Assembly (NCBI GenBank): GCA_020832805.1 | Contig: JAFIED010000104.1 | Coordinates: forward strand, 1-39,879 | Length of the DNA: 39,879 bases | Source: Pararhodobacter sp. | GTDB taxonomy: Bacteria; Pseudomonadota; Alphaproteobacteria; Rhodobacterales; Rhodobacteraceae | Direction: 5' to 3' | In this document: in pieces, positions 1-9,607 of the stretch | How the letters are laid out: each line of letters starts with the position of its first letter | Position numbering within the stretch: position 1 is the stretch's first letter | Made by a program: the position numbers and the translations under genes | The notes under the pieces: generated by a model | The model's input: only the letters and a program-made list of their open reading frames with translations | Told to the model about the DNA's origin: nothing | The model's database searches: none

Positions 1-140
1 CACCGCAACCTCTGAACAGTTGGAGCTTTTCGACACACTGAACCTGCCAAAACCCGCCTGACAGCCTGCTGTAGTCACAAAATGGCGCATCCCGCCATAA
101 TGGTTTCAATTGCTTAGCCGGTTTGCTGTCGAACTTGGGA
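1..140 (+). mobile_element. 3' end of an insertion sequence: last ~20 codons of a transposase (…TATSEQLELFDTLNLPKPA*) plus terminal non-coding sequence; truncated by the window edge
   Basis: Positions 47-140 are the exact reverse complement of 39629-39722. The frame ending at the TGA near 58-60 is similar to the C-terminus read from the right-edge copy. Family not assigned with confidence (possibly IS1634/IS4-like). Confidence 0.75.
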
Positions 141-178
141 ACACAGCCCCAAAAGCGTGCTTGCCAAAATGGTGTGAA

Positions 179-1072
179 TCAGGCGCGGGGCTGCGCCTGA
201 TCCGCCTTGCGCCTGCGCTGATCGGCGCCCCAAAGGGCCAAGCCAACACCCCCCAGAATACCGATGGAACACAGGACAAGCCGCATCGTCAAAGGCTCTG
301 CGATGAACAACACACCGCCTGCCGCGGCAATCGCAGGAACCGTCAGTTGCACATAGGCGGCAGTGCTGCGTTCCAGCGCGGGCAGGACACTGTACCAGAT
401 GGCATAGCCCAGCCCCGAGGCCAGCGCGCCGGACGCAATCGCATAAAGCCAGCCCGAAAGGGTTGTCGTTTGCGCAAAAATCCCCGGCACCATCAACAAA
501 AGCGCCAAGGGCAGGCAGCGCAGGAAATTACCGCCTGTATCTGTCAGCGGTCTTGACGACCCGCGCCCCAAAAGCGTGTAGACCGCCCAGGCTAGTCCCG
601 CGAGGATCATCAGCGCCGCGCCGAATGGGTCAGGGGCCGTCACGCCCGGCATCACCAGAAGAACAAGAAACACGATGGCCAGGCCGAAACCGGCCCATTC
701 AAAGCCGCCGGGCCGGTCGCCATGGGCAATGGCCCAGCCCAGCATGCCCAGTTGCACGGCCGCAAACAGCAACAGCGCGCCAGTTCCCGCCGCAAGCTCA
801 AGATAGGCATAGGAAAACGCGATCGCGTAGACAAACAGCGCAATCGCACCGCCCTGACTGCCACCAATGCGCCCCCAAACCGGCGCGCCCCCGCGCCAGG
901 CAAGAATCAGCCCCAGCATCAACGCCCCCGATGCCAGCCGGACACCCGTATAGGTAAAGGCATCCGCCTCGCCCGCGGCAAGGGCCATCCGGTTCAGAAC
1001 CGAATTCGCAGCGAATGCGACCATTGCAAGGGTAGTCAGCAGCGCGATTTTCGCAGCGGGTGAAGTCGCCAT
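179..1072 (-). CDS. DMT (EamA-like) family transporter
   Basis: 297 aa, about 10 hydrophobic segments, EamA-type duplicated architecture. Confidence 0.85.
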   Translation of the reverse strand: MATSPAAKIALLTTLAMVAFAANSVLNRMALAAGEADAFTYTGVRLASGALMLGLILAWRGGAPVWGRIGGSQGGAIALFVYAIAFSYAYLELAAGTGALLLFAAVQLGMLGWAIAHGDRPGGFEWAGFGLAIVFLVLLVMPGVTAPDPFGAALMILAGLAWAVYTLLGRGSSRPLTDTGGNFLRCLPLALLLMVPGIFAQTTTLSGWLYAIASGALASGLGYAIWYSVLPALERSTAAYVQLTVPAIAAAGGVLFIAEPLTMRLVLCSIGILGGVGLALWGADQRRRKADQAQPRA

Positions 1073-1317
1073 ACCGTTCGGTCTCCAGGGCCGCCATCAA
1101 CCTTGCGATTCCGGCGCTAGCAGATGCCCATCATACCGGCAAGCAACCAAAGGTGTTCCAACAGGAACCTCGCAAGCAAAGTGGCCACGCCACGATTGCC
1201 GCTTTCGGCAGCGCCCAGGACTTGCCGCCCCCGGACGACGCGGGCAGTGCCGAAACGGGCAGTCCTGCGCCGCGCGCGGTCATTGGGTGCCCAGGCCCGG
1301 ATTGCCGGCGCTCTGCC

Positions 1318-2247
1318 TCAAACGGCCTTGTCCCCGGCCCCGGTCTTGTGTTCACGCCAGATGATGAACAGGCCCGAAGCCGTGATGATAACAATACCCG
1401 CCCAGCTGGTCAGATTGGGCCAGTCGCGAAAGAACAGCCAGCCAAGGGCTGCGGCACTGACGATCTCCAGATAATGAAGCGGCGCGATCGTGGCGGAAGG
1501 GGCAAAGCGCAGCGCATAGGAGATGAAGAGATGCGAGATCGTGGCCGCCAGTGCCACGCAGAAAAGTTGCAGCCAGACGACCGGCGCGGGCCAGGACAGG
1601 GCCAGCAAGGGCAGCTCCTGCACATGTCCGAGACCCAGAACAGGCAAGATCAACAGGACGGCAAGCCAGGCCGTGTGGAAATTCATCGCCACGGGCGGCA
1701 AGTCGCCGGACAGGCGGCGCGTCACCAGAATGTAGAAGGCAAAGGCGACCGCAGTGACCAGCGGCCACAGGGCAACGGCGCCGAAGACCGCGAAATTGGG
1801 CTGGATCACCAGTAACGCCCCGGCAAATCCGATCAGGCTGGCAATGATCCGGCGCGGGCCAACCTGCTCGCCCAAAAGCAGAAACCCCAGGGCCAGCAGG
1901 ATGAAGGGTTCGACAAAGACGATGGCCAGCGCATCGGCAATGGGCATGGCCTGAACGGCGGCAACAAAGCTGTAGGTCGCAACAAGGCCGACCGCTGCGC
2001 GCAGCAGCAGCATCTGGAAAACCCCACGGGACAGGTACCAGGCACCGCCCGCAACCAGCATGAAAGGCAGCATCAGAAGCAGCTGAAACCCGTAGCGGGC
2101 AAAAGTGACCTGGGTGACCGTGACATGCTGCGATGCCATTTTTGCAGCCACATCGATCAGCGGCGCGGAAAGGCAAAACAGCACCATGAAGACGACGCCC
2201 AAAGGCACACGGTCGATCTGCCCATGCGCAAGGGTTGGCACCACCAT
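1318..2247 (-). CDS. DMT (EamA-like) family transporter
   Basis: ORF 1318-2304. The start at 2247 (MVVPTLAHGQ…) is preferred because of upstream GAAGGTG. EamA-type membrane protein. Confidence 0.85.
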   Translation of the reverse strand: MVVPTLAHGQIDRVPLGVVFMVLFCLSAPLIDVAAKMASQHVTVTQVTFARYGFQLLLMLPFMLVAGGAWYLSRGVFQMLLLRAAVGLVATYSFVAAVQAMPIADALAIVFVEPFILLALGFLLLGEQVGPRRIIASLIGFAGALLVIQPNFAVFGAVALWPLVTAVAFAFYILVTRRLSGDLPPVAMNFHTAWLAVLLILPVLGLGHVQELPLLALSWPAPVVWLQLFCVALAATISHLFISYALRFAPSATIAPLHYLEIVSAAALGWLFFRDWPNLTSWAGIVIITASGLFIIWREHKTGAGDKAV

Positions 2248-2586
2248 TTCAGCACCTTCGTTCGACTGATTTCCGTCAGGCCGACCATCTGCCGAGCGCA
2301 TCAACGATACAAGGCCATAAATATCCGATGACAGTGTCCGGCCCCGCGGGCAGGATCAACCCAACAAACACAGACGGCGAGACGCCCGGCAAAAGAAGCC
2401 CTGCCACTGCACCGGCCATCTGGGTGGCGGCACGGGCCATGTGGCCCCCTGCGCCGGACCAGCCAGCGCGGCTGAAGCACAGGATCAGCCACGACGTGTT
2501 TCAGCGCCAACAGCCCAGGTGCCGGAATGATGGTGCCGGGTTCTGGCTGCATCGTCGGGCTTTGCCCTCCCATCCATGCCATCCCG

Positions 2587-2844
2587 TCATGCGCGCCGAT
2601 AGCCGCTTGCCTGGCGGTGGATGGGCGCGAAACGGGCAGACCGATCGTGCCTATTGACCGCCCCCCCCGGCTTGCGCGCCGCCGCAGCACTGTGCAGATC
2701 ATCAAGCCAGCCGGCGATTCCCCTTGGCAGGATCAGGATCAGTAGCACCGCCGCAATCCCCGGTGTCAGGTCACCACCGCCCCAGGTGCCGACAAGAAAT
2801 CGCTGCAGTATGTTGAACAGCACGGCCCCGATGATCGGACCGAC
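2587..2844 (-). pseudogene. C-terminal remnant of a LivM-like branched-chain amino acid ABC transporter permease
   Basis: The minus-strand frame reads VGPIIGAVLFNILQRFLVGTWGGGDLTPGIAAVLLILILPRGIAGWLDDL, resembling the LivM C-terminus. Its 5' part is replaced at ~2845 by an IS3-type remnant. Confidence 0.5.
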
Positions 2845-2846
2845 GA

Positions 2847-2924
2847 TCGGTCATCGCCGACAGTATCCTGGAACGGGATTTCGAAGCAGAGCGCCCGAAC
2901 CAGAAGTGGCTGGCCGACTTCACC
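2847..2924 (+). pseudogene. IS3-family orfB transposase fragment (5' side of disruption)
   Basis: Plus frame SVIADSILERDFEAERPNQKWLADFT matches the conserved IS3 orfB motif (…PNQKWVADFTYIWT…). Confidence 0.75.
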
Positions 2925-2927
2925 GTC

Positions 2928-4385
2928 GCCATTGTGCTTGAACCCTGTATGGATGGCTCCCTTGGGGCAAGGGCGTTTCGGTTGATGCTGGCGTGATTCC
3001 GGTTGCGGCCATGTATACGGCGTCTGAGTTGCAGCACGGTGGCTGCGCGCCTTGATGAAGTCCGCGGTCGCCTTGGTCCCAATCAATGGCACGCGCTTGA
3101 ATGCGCTCCGGTTCGAACAGGGTGTCCTTGGCGATATCTCCGTCATTTGCCATCATCTCGTCACGCCGAAAGCGTGCCACTCATGCAGGGCGCGCCTCTG
3201 GCGCGACGCATTTGCCTTCTTTGTAGGGAATGGTGGCCCTTTCTGTGTCAGGCGGCTCGCGCCACCCGGAATTCTGTCCTGTTCTTCATCAGCGCATAGG
3301 CGGCTCGCGCCATGCGGTTGGCCAGGGCGATCGCGGCCTGCCTGGGCTTCTTGCGCTGGATGATCTTCCACAGCCAGTCGTCCCCAGCCTCGCTGCGCCG
3401 CCGTGCGCTGACCAGCGCGATGGCGCCCAGATAAAGCAACCTGCGCAGATACCTGTTGCCCATCTTGGAGATGCGGCCCAACCGTTCTTTGCCGCCCGTC
3501 GAAGGTGGTTTCGGTGTAAGCCCCAGCCAGGCGGACAAGTCCCGGCCTGATTTGAAGTCAGCGATATCTGGCAAAGCAGAAACCAGCGCGCTCGCGGTAA
3601 TTGGTCCGATGCCGGGGATCGTCTGAAGCCGCTGCGCGGCGTCACTGGCCTTGGCATCGGCGCGAATGTCGGCGGTCAGGTCTTCGATCTTCTTTTGTGT
3701 GTCGATCAGCTGATCGGCAAGCAAGCTCAGGGCTTTACGCGCCGAAGCCGGTAGGTCGGCCTGCTCGCACGCCATGATCAGACGCTCGACAGTGTGGATG
3801 CCTTTTGGCACGACAATCCCGAACGCGCCCAGGTGCGCGCGCATGGCATTCACAATCCGGGTCTGCTGACGCAGCGGAAATTCCCGTGCGTTGCGCTGGA
3901 AGCGCACCTCTGCTGCGACGTGCGTCATCAGAAGCGCCTGCGTGTCCTCACTCTTCACGGCAACAAACCGCATGGACGGGCGCGACACGGCTTCACAGAT
4001 CGCCTCGGCATCGGCAGCATCGGTTTTACCTCGTTTCACATAGCCCCTCACGTAACTGGGCTGCATGAGACGCACCTCGTGGCCGAACCTGGCCAGCTCG
4101 CGCGCCCAGTAATATGCGCTGGCGCAGGCTTCGATGCCGATCAGGCAAGATGGCAGACGTTGACAGAACTCCAGCATCTGGCTGCGCCGTAACTGACGAC
4201 GCAAGACAGTGCAGCCTTGGGCATCAACGCCGTGCAACTGGAAAACAGATTTCGCCGGATCGATCCCGAGTATGGTAACCTTGTCCATGGATGGCTCCCT
4301 TTGTTGGCCGTTTCACAGCACCCAACATGGCACATTGCGATGCCGGAAGCGGGAGCCATCCACTCCATCAATGGCGCACAATGGC
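2928..4385 (-). mobile_element. IS110 family element, probably IS1111 subgroup
   Basis: Encodes an IS110-type transposase. Imperfect inverted repeats bracket it: left GCCATTGTGC…TGGATGGCTCCC (2928-2961), right GGGAGCCATCCA…GCACAATGGC (4351-4385). It is flanked by two halves of an IS3 orfB. Confidence 0.75.
3248..4288 (-). CDS. IS110 family transposase
   Basis: 346 aa; N-terminal ILGIDPAKSVFQLHG (DEDD RuvC-like) and C-terminal QTIPGIGPITASALVSALPDIADFKSGRDLSAWLGLTP (Transposase_20 region). Confidence 0.95.
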   Translation of the reverse strand: MDKVTILGIDPAKSVFQLHGVDAQGCTVLRRQLRRSQMLEFCQRLPSCLIGIEACASAYYWARELARFGHEVRLMQPSYVRGYVKRGKTDAADAEAICEAVSRPSMRFVAVKSEDTQALLMTHVAAEVRFQRNAREFPLRQQTRIVNAMRAHLGAFGIVVPKGIHTVERLIMACEQADLPASARKALSLLADQLIDTQKKIEDLTADIRADAKASDAAQRLQTIPGIGPITASALVSALPDIADFKSGRDLSAWLGLTPKPPSTGGKERLGRISKMGNRYLRRLLYLGAIALVSARRRSEAGDDWLWKIIQRKKPRQAAIALANRMARAAYALMKNRTEFRVARAA

Positions 4386-4388
4386 TCG

Positions 4389-4485
4389 ATCCTCGACCTG
4401 TTTTCCCGTAGGGTTGTTGGTTGGTCGATGAAGACTGAGCGGGATGCGACGCTGGTCATGGATGCGCTGATGATGGCCATTGCCT
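4389..4485 (+). pseudogene. IS3-family orfB transposase fragment (3' side of disruption)
   Basis: Plus frame ILDLFSRRVVGWSMKTERDATLVMDALMMAIA matches IS3 orfB; the similarity then stops. Confidence 0.75.
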
Positions 4486-4650
4486 GTTGCGACAACAGCT
4501 GACGCTTCGAAAACCTGTCATGCGAACCCCTTATCGGATACCGGGCGCTTTGGTTCCGGCACCCACCCGCAAAGGTGGCACTGGCCAACAGCCCGTCGAC
4601 GTGGTTCTCTGAGTACGGACCACATGACGGTTCCGCAAAAGGAGGCGCCG

Positions 4651-5199
4651 GTGCGTGGCCTGATCCCCCTCTTCCTTGCAGCGGTGGTCGGCATCGGCAC
4701 GGCATCGGCTGGCGATACGGTGATCGAGGATTTCAACAGTCAGCCGGAAACACGCTGGCGGTTCTTTACCGATCAGGTGATGGGCGGGCTATCGACCGGT
4801 CAGGTTGCCTTCATGCAGGACGCTGGCCAAGGCTTTGCCCGCATGACCGGGCGCGTCAGCACCGCAAACCGGGGCGGGTTCATCCAGATGAGGCAGGATA
4901 TCGACAGCCCGCCGGCGGACAGCACGACCGGTATACGCCTGATCGTGCGCGGCGATGGACAAGGTTATTTCGTACATCTTCGGACCACCGGCTCTGTGTT
5001 GCCATGGCAGTTTTATCAGGCAGGGTTTGACACAACAGAATCCTGGCAGGAACTGCGGCTGCCATTGAACGCCTTTGCGGCCTCTGGCGGGCTGCAACGC
5101 GCCGTGCCCCGCGCCGGAACGCTGACTTCGATTGCGATTGCCGCCTACGGACGGGACCACGACGCCCGGATCGATGTGCTTGAAATCGGCTTTTACTGA
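4651..5199 (+). CDS. Exported CIA30-domain protein
   Basis: GTG start 6 nt after AAGGAGG; signal peptide VRGLIPLFLAAVVGIGTASA; FNSQPETRWRFFTDQVMGGLSTGQV is CIA30-like. Confidence 0.75.
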   Translation: MRGLIPLFLAAVVGIGTASAGDTVIEDFNSQPETRWRFFTDQVMGGLSTGQVAFMQDAGQGFARMTGRVSTANRGGFIQMRQDIDSPPADSTTGIRLIVRGDGQGYFVHLRTTGSVLPWQFYQAGFDTTESWQELRLPLNAFAASGGLQRAVPRAGTLTSIAIAAYGRDHDARIDVLEIGFY

Positions 5200-5441
5200 G
5201 GGGCAGTCAGGCCTTGGCGTGCAAGACCGGCGGTACGGGAAAGGGCACGGCGCCCTGGCGCCCTGCAGCAAGCTACTTGTGGACAAACGGTCTCGGAATG
5301 TCTCTTTTTCCGGTCGCAAGACCGGTGAAAGACTTGATAATGCGTTGCGCCACGCCATGATCGCACAGCGGGCGAAGGTCAATGTGGCGCGGGCCGAGCC
5401 CTGACCGGGCCACAGCATGAAACCAGGGCGATACGTCCGGG

Positions 5442-5828
5442 TCAGACCTCGGCAAGTGCCCTGGACAAAAGCTCGCGTACCTCGCCTGCAAGCGCGTGCA
5501 GGCCCGGGTTATCGACCGCTTGCATCGACGCCACCGGATCAACGGCGCTGACCTCGACCCCGGCGTCGGTCTGGCGCAAGATCACGTTGCAAGGCAGCAT
5601 TGCACCGATGCGCGGTTCCATTCCGATGGCCCGCCATGCCAGTTTTGGGCTGCAGGCTCCCAGGATGCGGTAGCCGGGCATGTCCTGGTCCAGCTTCTTC
5701 TTCATCGTCTCCTTGACGTCGATCTCTGTCAGCACGCCAAAGCCCTGCGCAGCAAGCGCTGCGCGGGTTCGGGTGTCAACGGCATCGAGGTCTGCGCCCT
5801 CGATCAGGCGATCCAGGGTATAGGGCAT
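5442..5828 (-). CDS. DUF302 domain-containing protein
   Basis: 128 aa from MPYTLDRLIEG; FGVLTEIDVKETMKKKLDQDMPGYRILGACSPKLAWRAI…GAMLPCNVILRQ is a typical DUF302 pattern. Confidence 0.85.
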   Translation of the reverse strand: MPYTLDRLIEGADLDAVDTRTRAALAAQGFGVLTEIDVKETMKKKLDQDMPGYRILGACSPKLAWRAIGMEPRIGAMLPCNVILRQTDAGVEVSAVDPVASMQAVDNPGLHALAGEVRELLSRALAEV

Positions 5829-6169
5829 GGGCTTTCCTTTTCTGACATTGGTCATGCGACGGACATTTGCTTGCTCCGGACTCTTAGCCGTCCTGCAACA
5901 TGGTTCAAATGATCTAGCGCACAAAGCTCTTGAAAATTGAGTGCACTGGCATTCTAGGCCTGTGCCCGTGCAGACAAATGTGAAAGCCGGGCCGCCACGC
6001 ATCTGCCCCGTGATTCGACCATTGCGGACGAATTGGCAACAATTGACGCAGCAAAGTGCAAAAGCCACTTGCCCAATCGGGATTTTCAAGCAATTTTGCC
6101 GACAAGCGGATGCCAAAAGGGCATTTTTTGTCAACTTTCGTCAGTGACGTCCATCAATACGAGTAACCC

Positions 6170-7033
6170 ATGCGACAGTACCTCTTGCCCGTTTCCGCCA
6201 TCGTATTCCTGACTGCTTGCGGCTCTTCGGGTCCTACGGGCGCAGAGCTTCCTGACCGTACCGCCACGCCGCCGGCAGGGGCCGTCGTACCCACGGATGG
6301 CTTTGAAACCTATGTCACGCAGCACAACGGCTTTACCCGGATACGTCGCAGCGACGACCAGGCAGGCGACGCCGCCATTCTGGCACAGTTCGAGGATGCA
6401 GACCCGGCCTCGCCCGCAGGTTTTCGCAGTCTGGTCGATTATCGGACAACAGCCGTGGGTGGCCGCGTGGATGCCGAGATCATCGTTGAAACCGGGGTGG
6501 CGGACACCATCGAGCGGATCTTGCGCCTGACGACCGATGTAGAGCCATTTACCCCTGAACGGGTGGCGGCAGCGGGCGGCGAGATCGTGTTGTCAGGCAG
6601 CGATTACAGCCTGGTCCGGATCAACGACTTTTCCTATCAGTTCGCCAATCAGAGCGACCCCGGCGCCTTGTACCTTGCGCTCAATTTCGACACGCAAACC
6701 GCAGCGATCCGGATCATCAACCGGGATTTCTATCAGCACACCCCACAGTCCGAGTTGCAGGAACTCAATCGTGTCGACCTTTTGGGCGAAAACCTGCCGT
6801 TCAACACCGAGACCGGCGCTTTTGGCGGCGAAATCAATGGCGAGGTATACCGGCTGGCCGTTCGTCTGGGCAGCTACACCATCCCGGTCAGCGGCACCGT
6901 GCTGGGGCAGCTTGGCGGGTCGGAGCCTGACAACCTGGTGGCCGGCGGGGTGTTCGAGGCCTCGGGGTCTGGCATCGCGCTGGGCCAGCAGACCGATGTC
7001 CGTGTCGACGGTGTTTTCCACGCTTCGAACTGA
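6170..7033 (+). CDS. Lipoprotein with a possible C-terminal TbpB-like beta-barrel; candidate Slam substrate
   Basis: Signal peptide with lipobox LTAC|GSS; C-terminal GTVLGQLGGSEPDNLVAGGVFEASGSG resembles the barrel of transferrin-binding-protein-like lipoproteins. Confidence 0.65.
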   Translation: MRQYLLPVSAIVFLTACGSSGPTGAELPDRTATPPAGAVVPTDGFETYVTQHNGFTRIRRSDDQAGDAAILAQFEDADPASPAGFRSLVDYRTTAVGGRVDAEIIVETGVADTIERILRLTTDVEPFTPERVAAAGGEIVLSGSDYSLVRINDFSYQFANQSDPGALYLALNFDTQTAAIRIINRDFYQHTPQSELQELNRVDLLGENLPFNTETGAFGGEINGEVYRLAVRLGSYTIPVSGTVLGQLGGSEPDNLVAGGVFEASGSGIALGQQTDVRVDGVFHASN

Positions 7034-7177
7034 CATGGCCGCTGTTCGTGAATTTGTGCGCTTGCTGCGCCCGGTGTTTGCGGACGTGGCCCATGGCAGG
7101 CCAGGGCTGTCCTGCCAGGTGATCTGACTTCGAACACATGCGCCGCGCGCAGGCGGTTTCTTGAGCGGACGTACCCG

Positions 7178-8227
7178 ATGATCCTTCGCGCGCTTCTCCT
7201 CTCGCTGGTTGGTCTTGCCCTGCCCGTCATGGGCCATGCCGATGCATTGGCAAGAGCAAGCCTTGCCGGGCTTTCCGGTTCGGAACGGCTGCGCCAGTTC
7301 TCGATCGGCCAGGCGCTGTTGCAACACCGTGGCGACCCGCGGATAGCGCGGGCAATGCAGGCCAGCCTGCAGCAAAGCGGGTTCTACCATACCGGGTCCG
7401 GACCCTCTGTGCTGTCGCGCTCGGTCCGGATCGATCCGGTGCTGGCCTATGACGCCAACATCAATGGCGGCTTTCTGAATGACAGGTTTGATATCTTTGG
7501 CCTGTCCTTTGATGTCGATCCGACCCGGCGCGCCCTGCCCGGCGTGGTGGGTGGCGCGCTTGGCAGCGGGCAGATGCGGCTGGCCTATGCCGAGGGGCGG
7601 TATCTGGACCTGCGCGGTTCGGTCGAGGCGGTCTATTCGCCCCAGCATCGTATCGGGCGCGGGCGGGCAGGGTTCGAGGGCTGCGCGCGCAACCATCTGC
7701 AAGGCTGGAGCTTTGCCGATTTGTGCGTCACTGCCGCCCGAAGCTGGCGCCGCCTGTCTACCAGCACAACCAGCGGTGTGTCGTTGTCTTTTGCGCGGTT
7801 GCATGCCGCAAACGCCAGCGAGCATGAATTCACCACTGGTGTGACACGCTCGTTTCTGAATGGCACGCCGCAAGATTCGGTGTCCATGGGGTGGAAAGCC
7901 GTTTGGAACCGCGCCGTCACCAGCCTGGAACTGACGATGGCCGCCCCCATTGCCGGTGAAACAGCGATGCGTCAGCGCGTACAAGGGTCGGTCGGCTGGC
8001 TATGGCAGGGGCGCCCTGTTCGCATGGGCATGTGGCATCAACGCGCCGCTGGCGGCATGCTGCTGGGTGTCGCGCGGACAGACCGTGTCAGCGGGATCAG
8101 CCTGTCAGCGCAGGCGCGCCCGAACATGACCGTCGAAGTCATGCACCAGGTGACCCGATCCTCTGTCAGCCTGTTCGATGAAAACAGGATCGGCGTGAAC
8201 CTGCGCTTTGATCTGAGCCGCAGGTGA
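7178..8227 (+). CDS. Outer-membrane beta-barrel protein, candidate Slam-like (DUF560-type) surface lipoprotein assembly modifier
   Basis: 349 aa with signal peptide; DPVLAYDANINGGFLNDRFDIFGLSFDVDPTRRALPGVVGG resembles the start of the Slam barrel; barrel-like C-terminus NLRFDLSRR; directly downstream of a lipoprotein gene. Confidence 0.5.
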   Translation: MILRALLLSLVGLALPVMGHADALARASLAGLSGSERLRQFSIGQALLQHRGDPRIARAMQASLQQSGFYHTGSGPSVLSRSVRIDPVLAYDANINGGFLNDRFDIFGLSFDVDPTRRALPGVVGGALGSGQMRLAYAEGRYLDLRGSVEAVYSPQHRIGRGRAGFEGCARNHLQGWSFADLCVTAARSWRRLSTSTTSGVSLSFARLHAANASEHEFTTGVTRSFLNGTPQDSVSMGWKAVWNRAVTSLELTMAAPIAGETAMRQRVQGSVGWLWQGRPVRMGMWHQRAAGGMLLGVARTDRVSGISLSAQARPNMTVEVMHQVTRSSVSLFDENRIGVNLRFDLSRR

Positions 8228-8607
8228 CAACAGGGATTGGCCGCGCAGATCACGGACATTTTTGCCTGATAGCAGCCGCTGAACACTAACTGGCCCAGCC
8301 CTGACAGCATGGGACCAGAAAAGACGCCCGTCCATCTGTCGGCATGCAGCCGCACCGGGCATCGGCTGCGCTGATCAGGCCAGACGCGCTTTCCGCTGCG
8401 CCGTGTCCTTAGGCGCATTCCGGCGTGCTGATCGGGTCGCCTGGTGCCGGCTGGTCTGCGATCTTGAAACAGAGCATCTTTTCAGCATTCTGCGGGTTGT
8501 GCCCGCTCGAATACCCCTCTGGCACGTGATGTCAGCAGCAAAGACCGGAAAAACCTGTTAAGGCAGGCTGACGAACTGCCCAGACCAAACAAGGACCCAG
8601 GTTTGCC

Positions 8608-9606
8608 ATGCGTGTCGATGTGTTCAGCGCCAAGCCCCATGACCGTGCCTTCCTCGGCCGCGCCGCCGAGGGGCAAGGGCTTATACTGCACTTTCACGAA
8701 GCGCGCCTGAACAAAGGTACCGCCCGCCTGGCCGAAGGCGCAAAAGCGGTCTGCGCCTTTGTCAATGACGATCTCGGCGCAGAGGTTCTTGCCGATCTTT
8801 CCGCGCTGGGGGTGCAGATGATTGCGCTGCGTTCGGCCGGGTTCAACCATGTCGATCTGGCCGCCGCACGGACTGCCGGAATCGTGGTGGCCCGCGTGCC
8901 TGCCTATTCGCCCCATGCCGTGGCCGAACACACGCTTGCCCTGATCCTTGCGCTGAACCGCAAGACACATCGCGCCTTCAACCGCGTGCGGGAAGGGAAT
9001 TTTGCGCTGGACGGTCTGATGGGCTTTGACATGCACGGCAAGGTTGCCGGCATCGTGGGCACCGGGCTGATCGGTACGGTTCTGGCGCGCATCCTGCGCG
9101 GCTTCGGCTGTACGGTCCTGGCCGTCGACCCGCAGCCAAGTGCCGAATGCACGGCGCTGGGCGTGGACTATGTCCAGATGGGGCAGCTGCTGCAGCGTTC
9201 GGATATTGTCACTCTTCAATGCCCGCTGAACCCGGCCACGCGTCACCTGATCAATGATGCAGCCATTGCCGCCATGAAACCGGGTGTCATGCTGATCAAC
9301 ACCTCGCGCGGGGCGGTGATCGATACGCGCGCCGTGATCCGGGGGCTGAAATCCGGGCGGATCGGCGCCCTTGGGCTTGATGTGTACGAAGAGGAGGGAG
9401 ACCTGTTCTTCGAGGATCTTTCCGACAGCTATATCCCCGATGACGTGTTTGCGCGGCTGCTGACCTTTCCCAATGTGCTGATCACGGGGCATCAGGGCTT
9501 TTTCACGAAAGAAGCGCTGGCGGCGATTGCGACAACCACCATCGCCAATCTCGCGGCCTTTCGGCAAGGCGGCGCGCCGCTGCATCCGGTAACCCGGCCG
9601 GACTGA
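8608..9606 (+). CDS. D-isomer-specific 2-hydroxyacid dehydrogenase (D-lactate dehydrogenase-like)
   Basis: GIVGTGLIGTVLARILRGFGCTVLAVDP (NAD site), INTSRGAVIDTRAVI and GHQGFFTKEA motifs. Confidence 0.9.
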   Translation: MRVDVFSAKPHDRAFLGRAAEGQGLILHFHEARLNKGTARLAEGAKAVCAFVNDDLGAEVLADLSALGVQMIALRSAGFNHVDLAAARTAGIVVARVPAYSPHAVAEHTLALILALNRKTHRAFNRVREGNFALDGLMGFDMHGKVAGIVGTGLIGTVLARILRGFGCTVLAVDPQPSAECTALGVDYVQMGQLLQRSDIVTLQCPLNPATRHLINDAAIAAMKPGVMLINTSRGAVIDTRAVIRGLKSGRIGALGLDVYEEEGDLFFEDLSDSYIPDDVFARLLTFPNVLITGHQGFFTKEALAAIATTTIANLAAFRQGGAPLHPVTRPD

Positions 9607-9607
9607 G

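Noticed and set aside
2301-2705. 134-aa minus-strand ORF next to the LivM remnant
   Set aside because: No convincing family motif; probably decayed or non-coding sequence
4209-4502. 97-aa plus-strand ORF
   Set aside because: Artificial fusion of antisense IS110 sequence with the IS3 orfB fragment; only the part from ~4389 is meaningful
6593-7984. 463-aa minus-strand ORF
   Set aside because: Spans antisense to both the lipoprotein and barrel genes, with composition of a shadow frame
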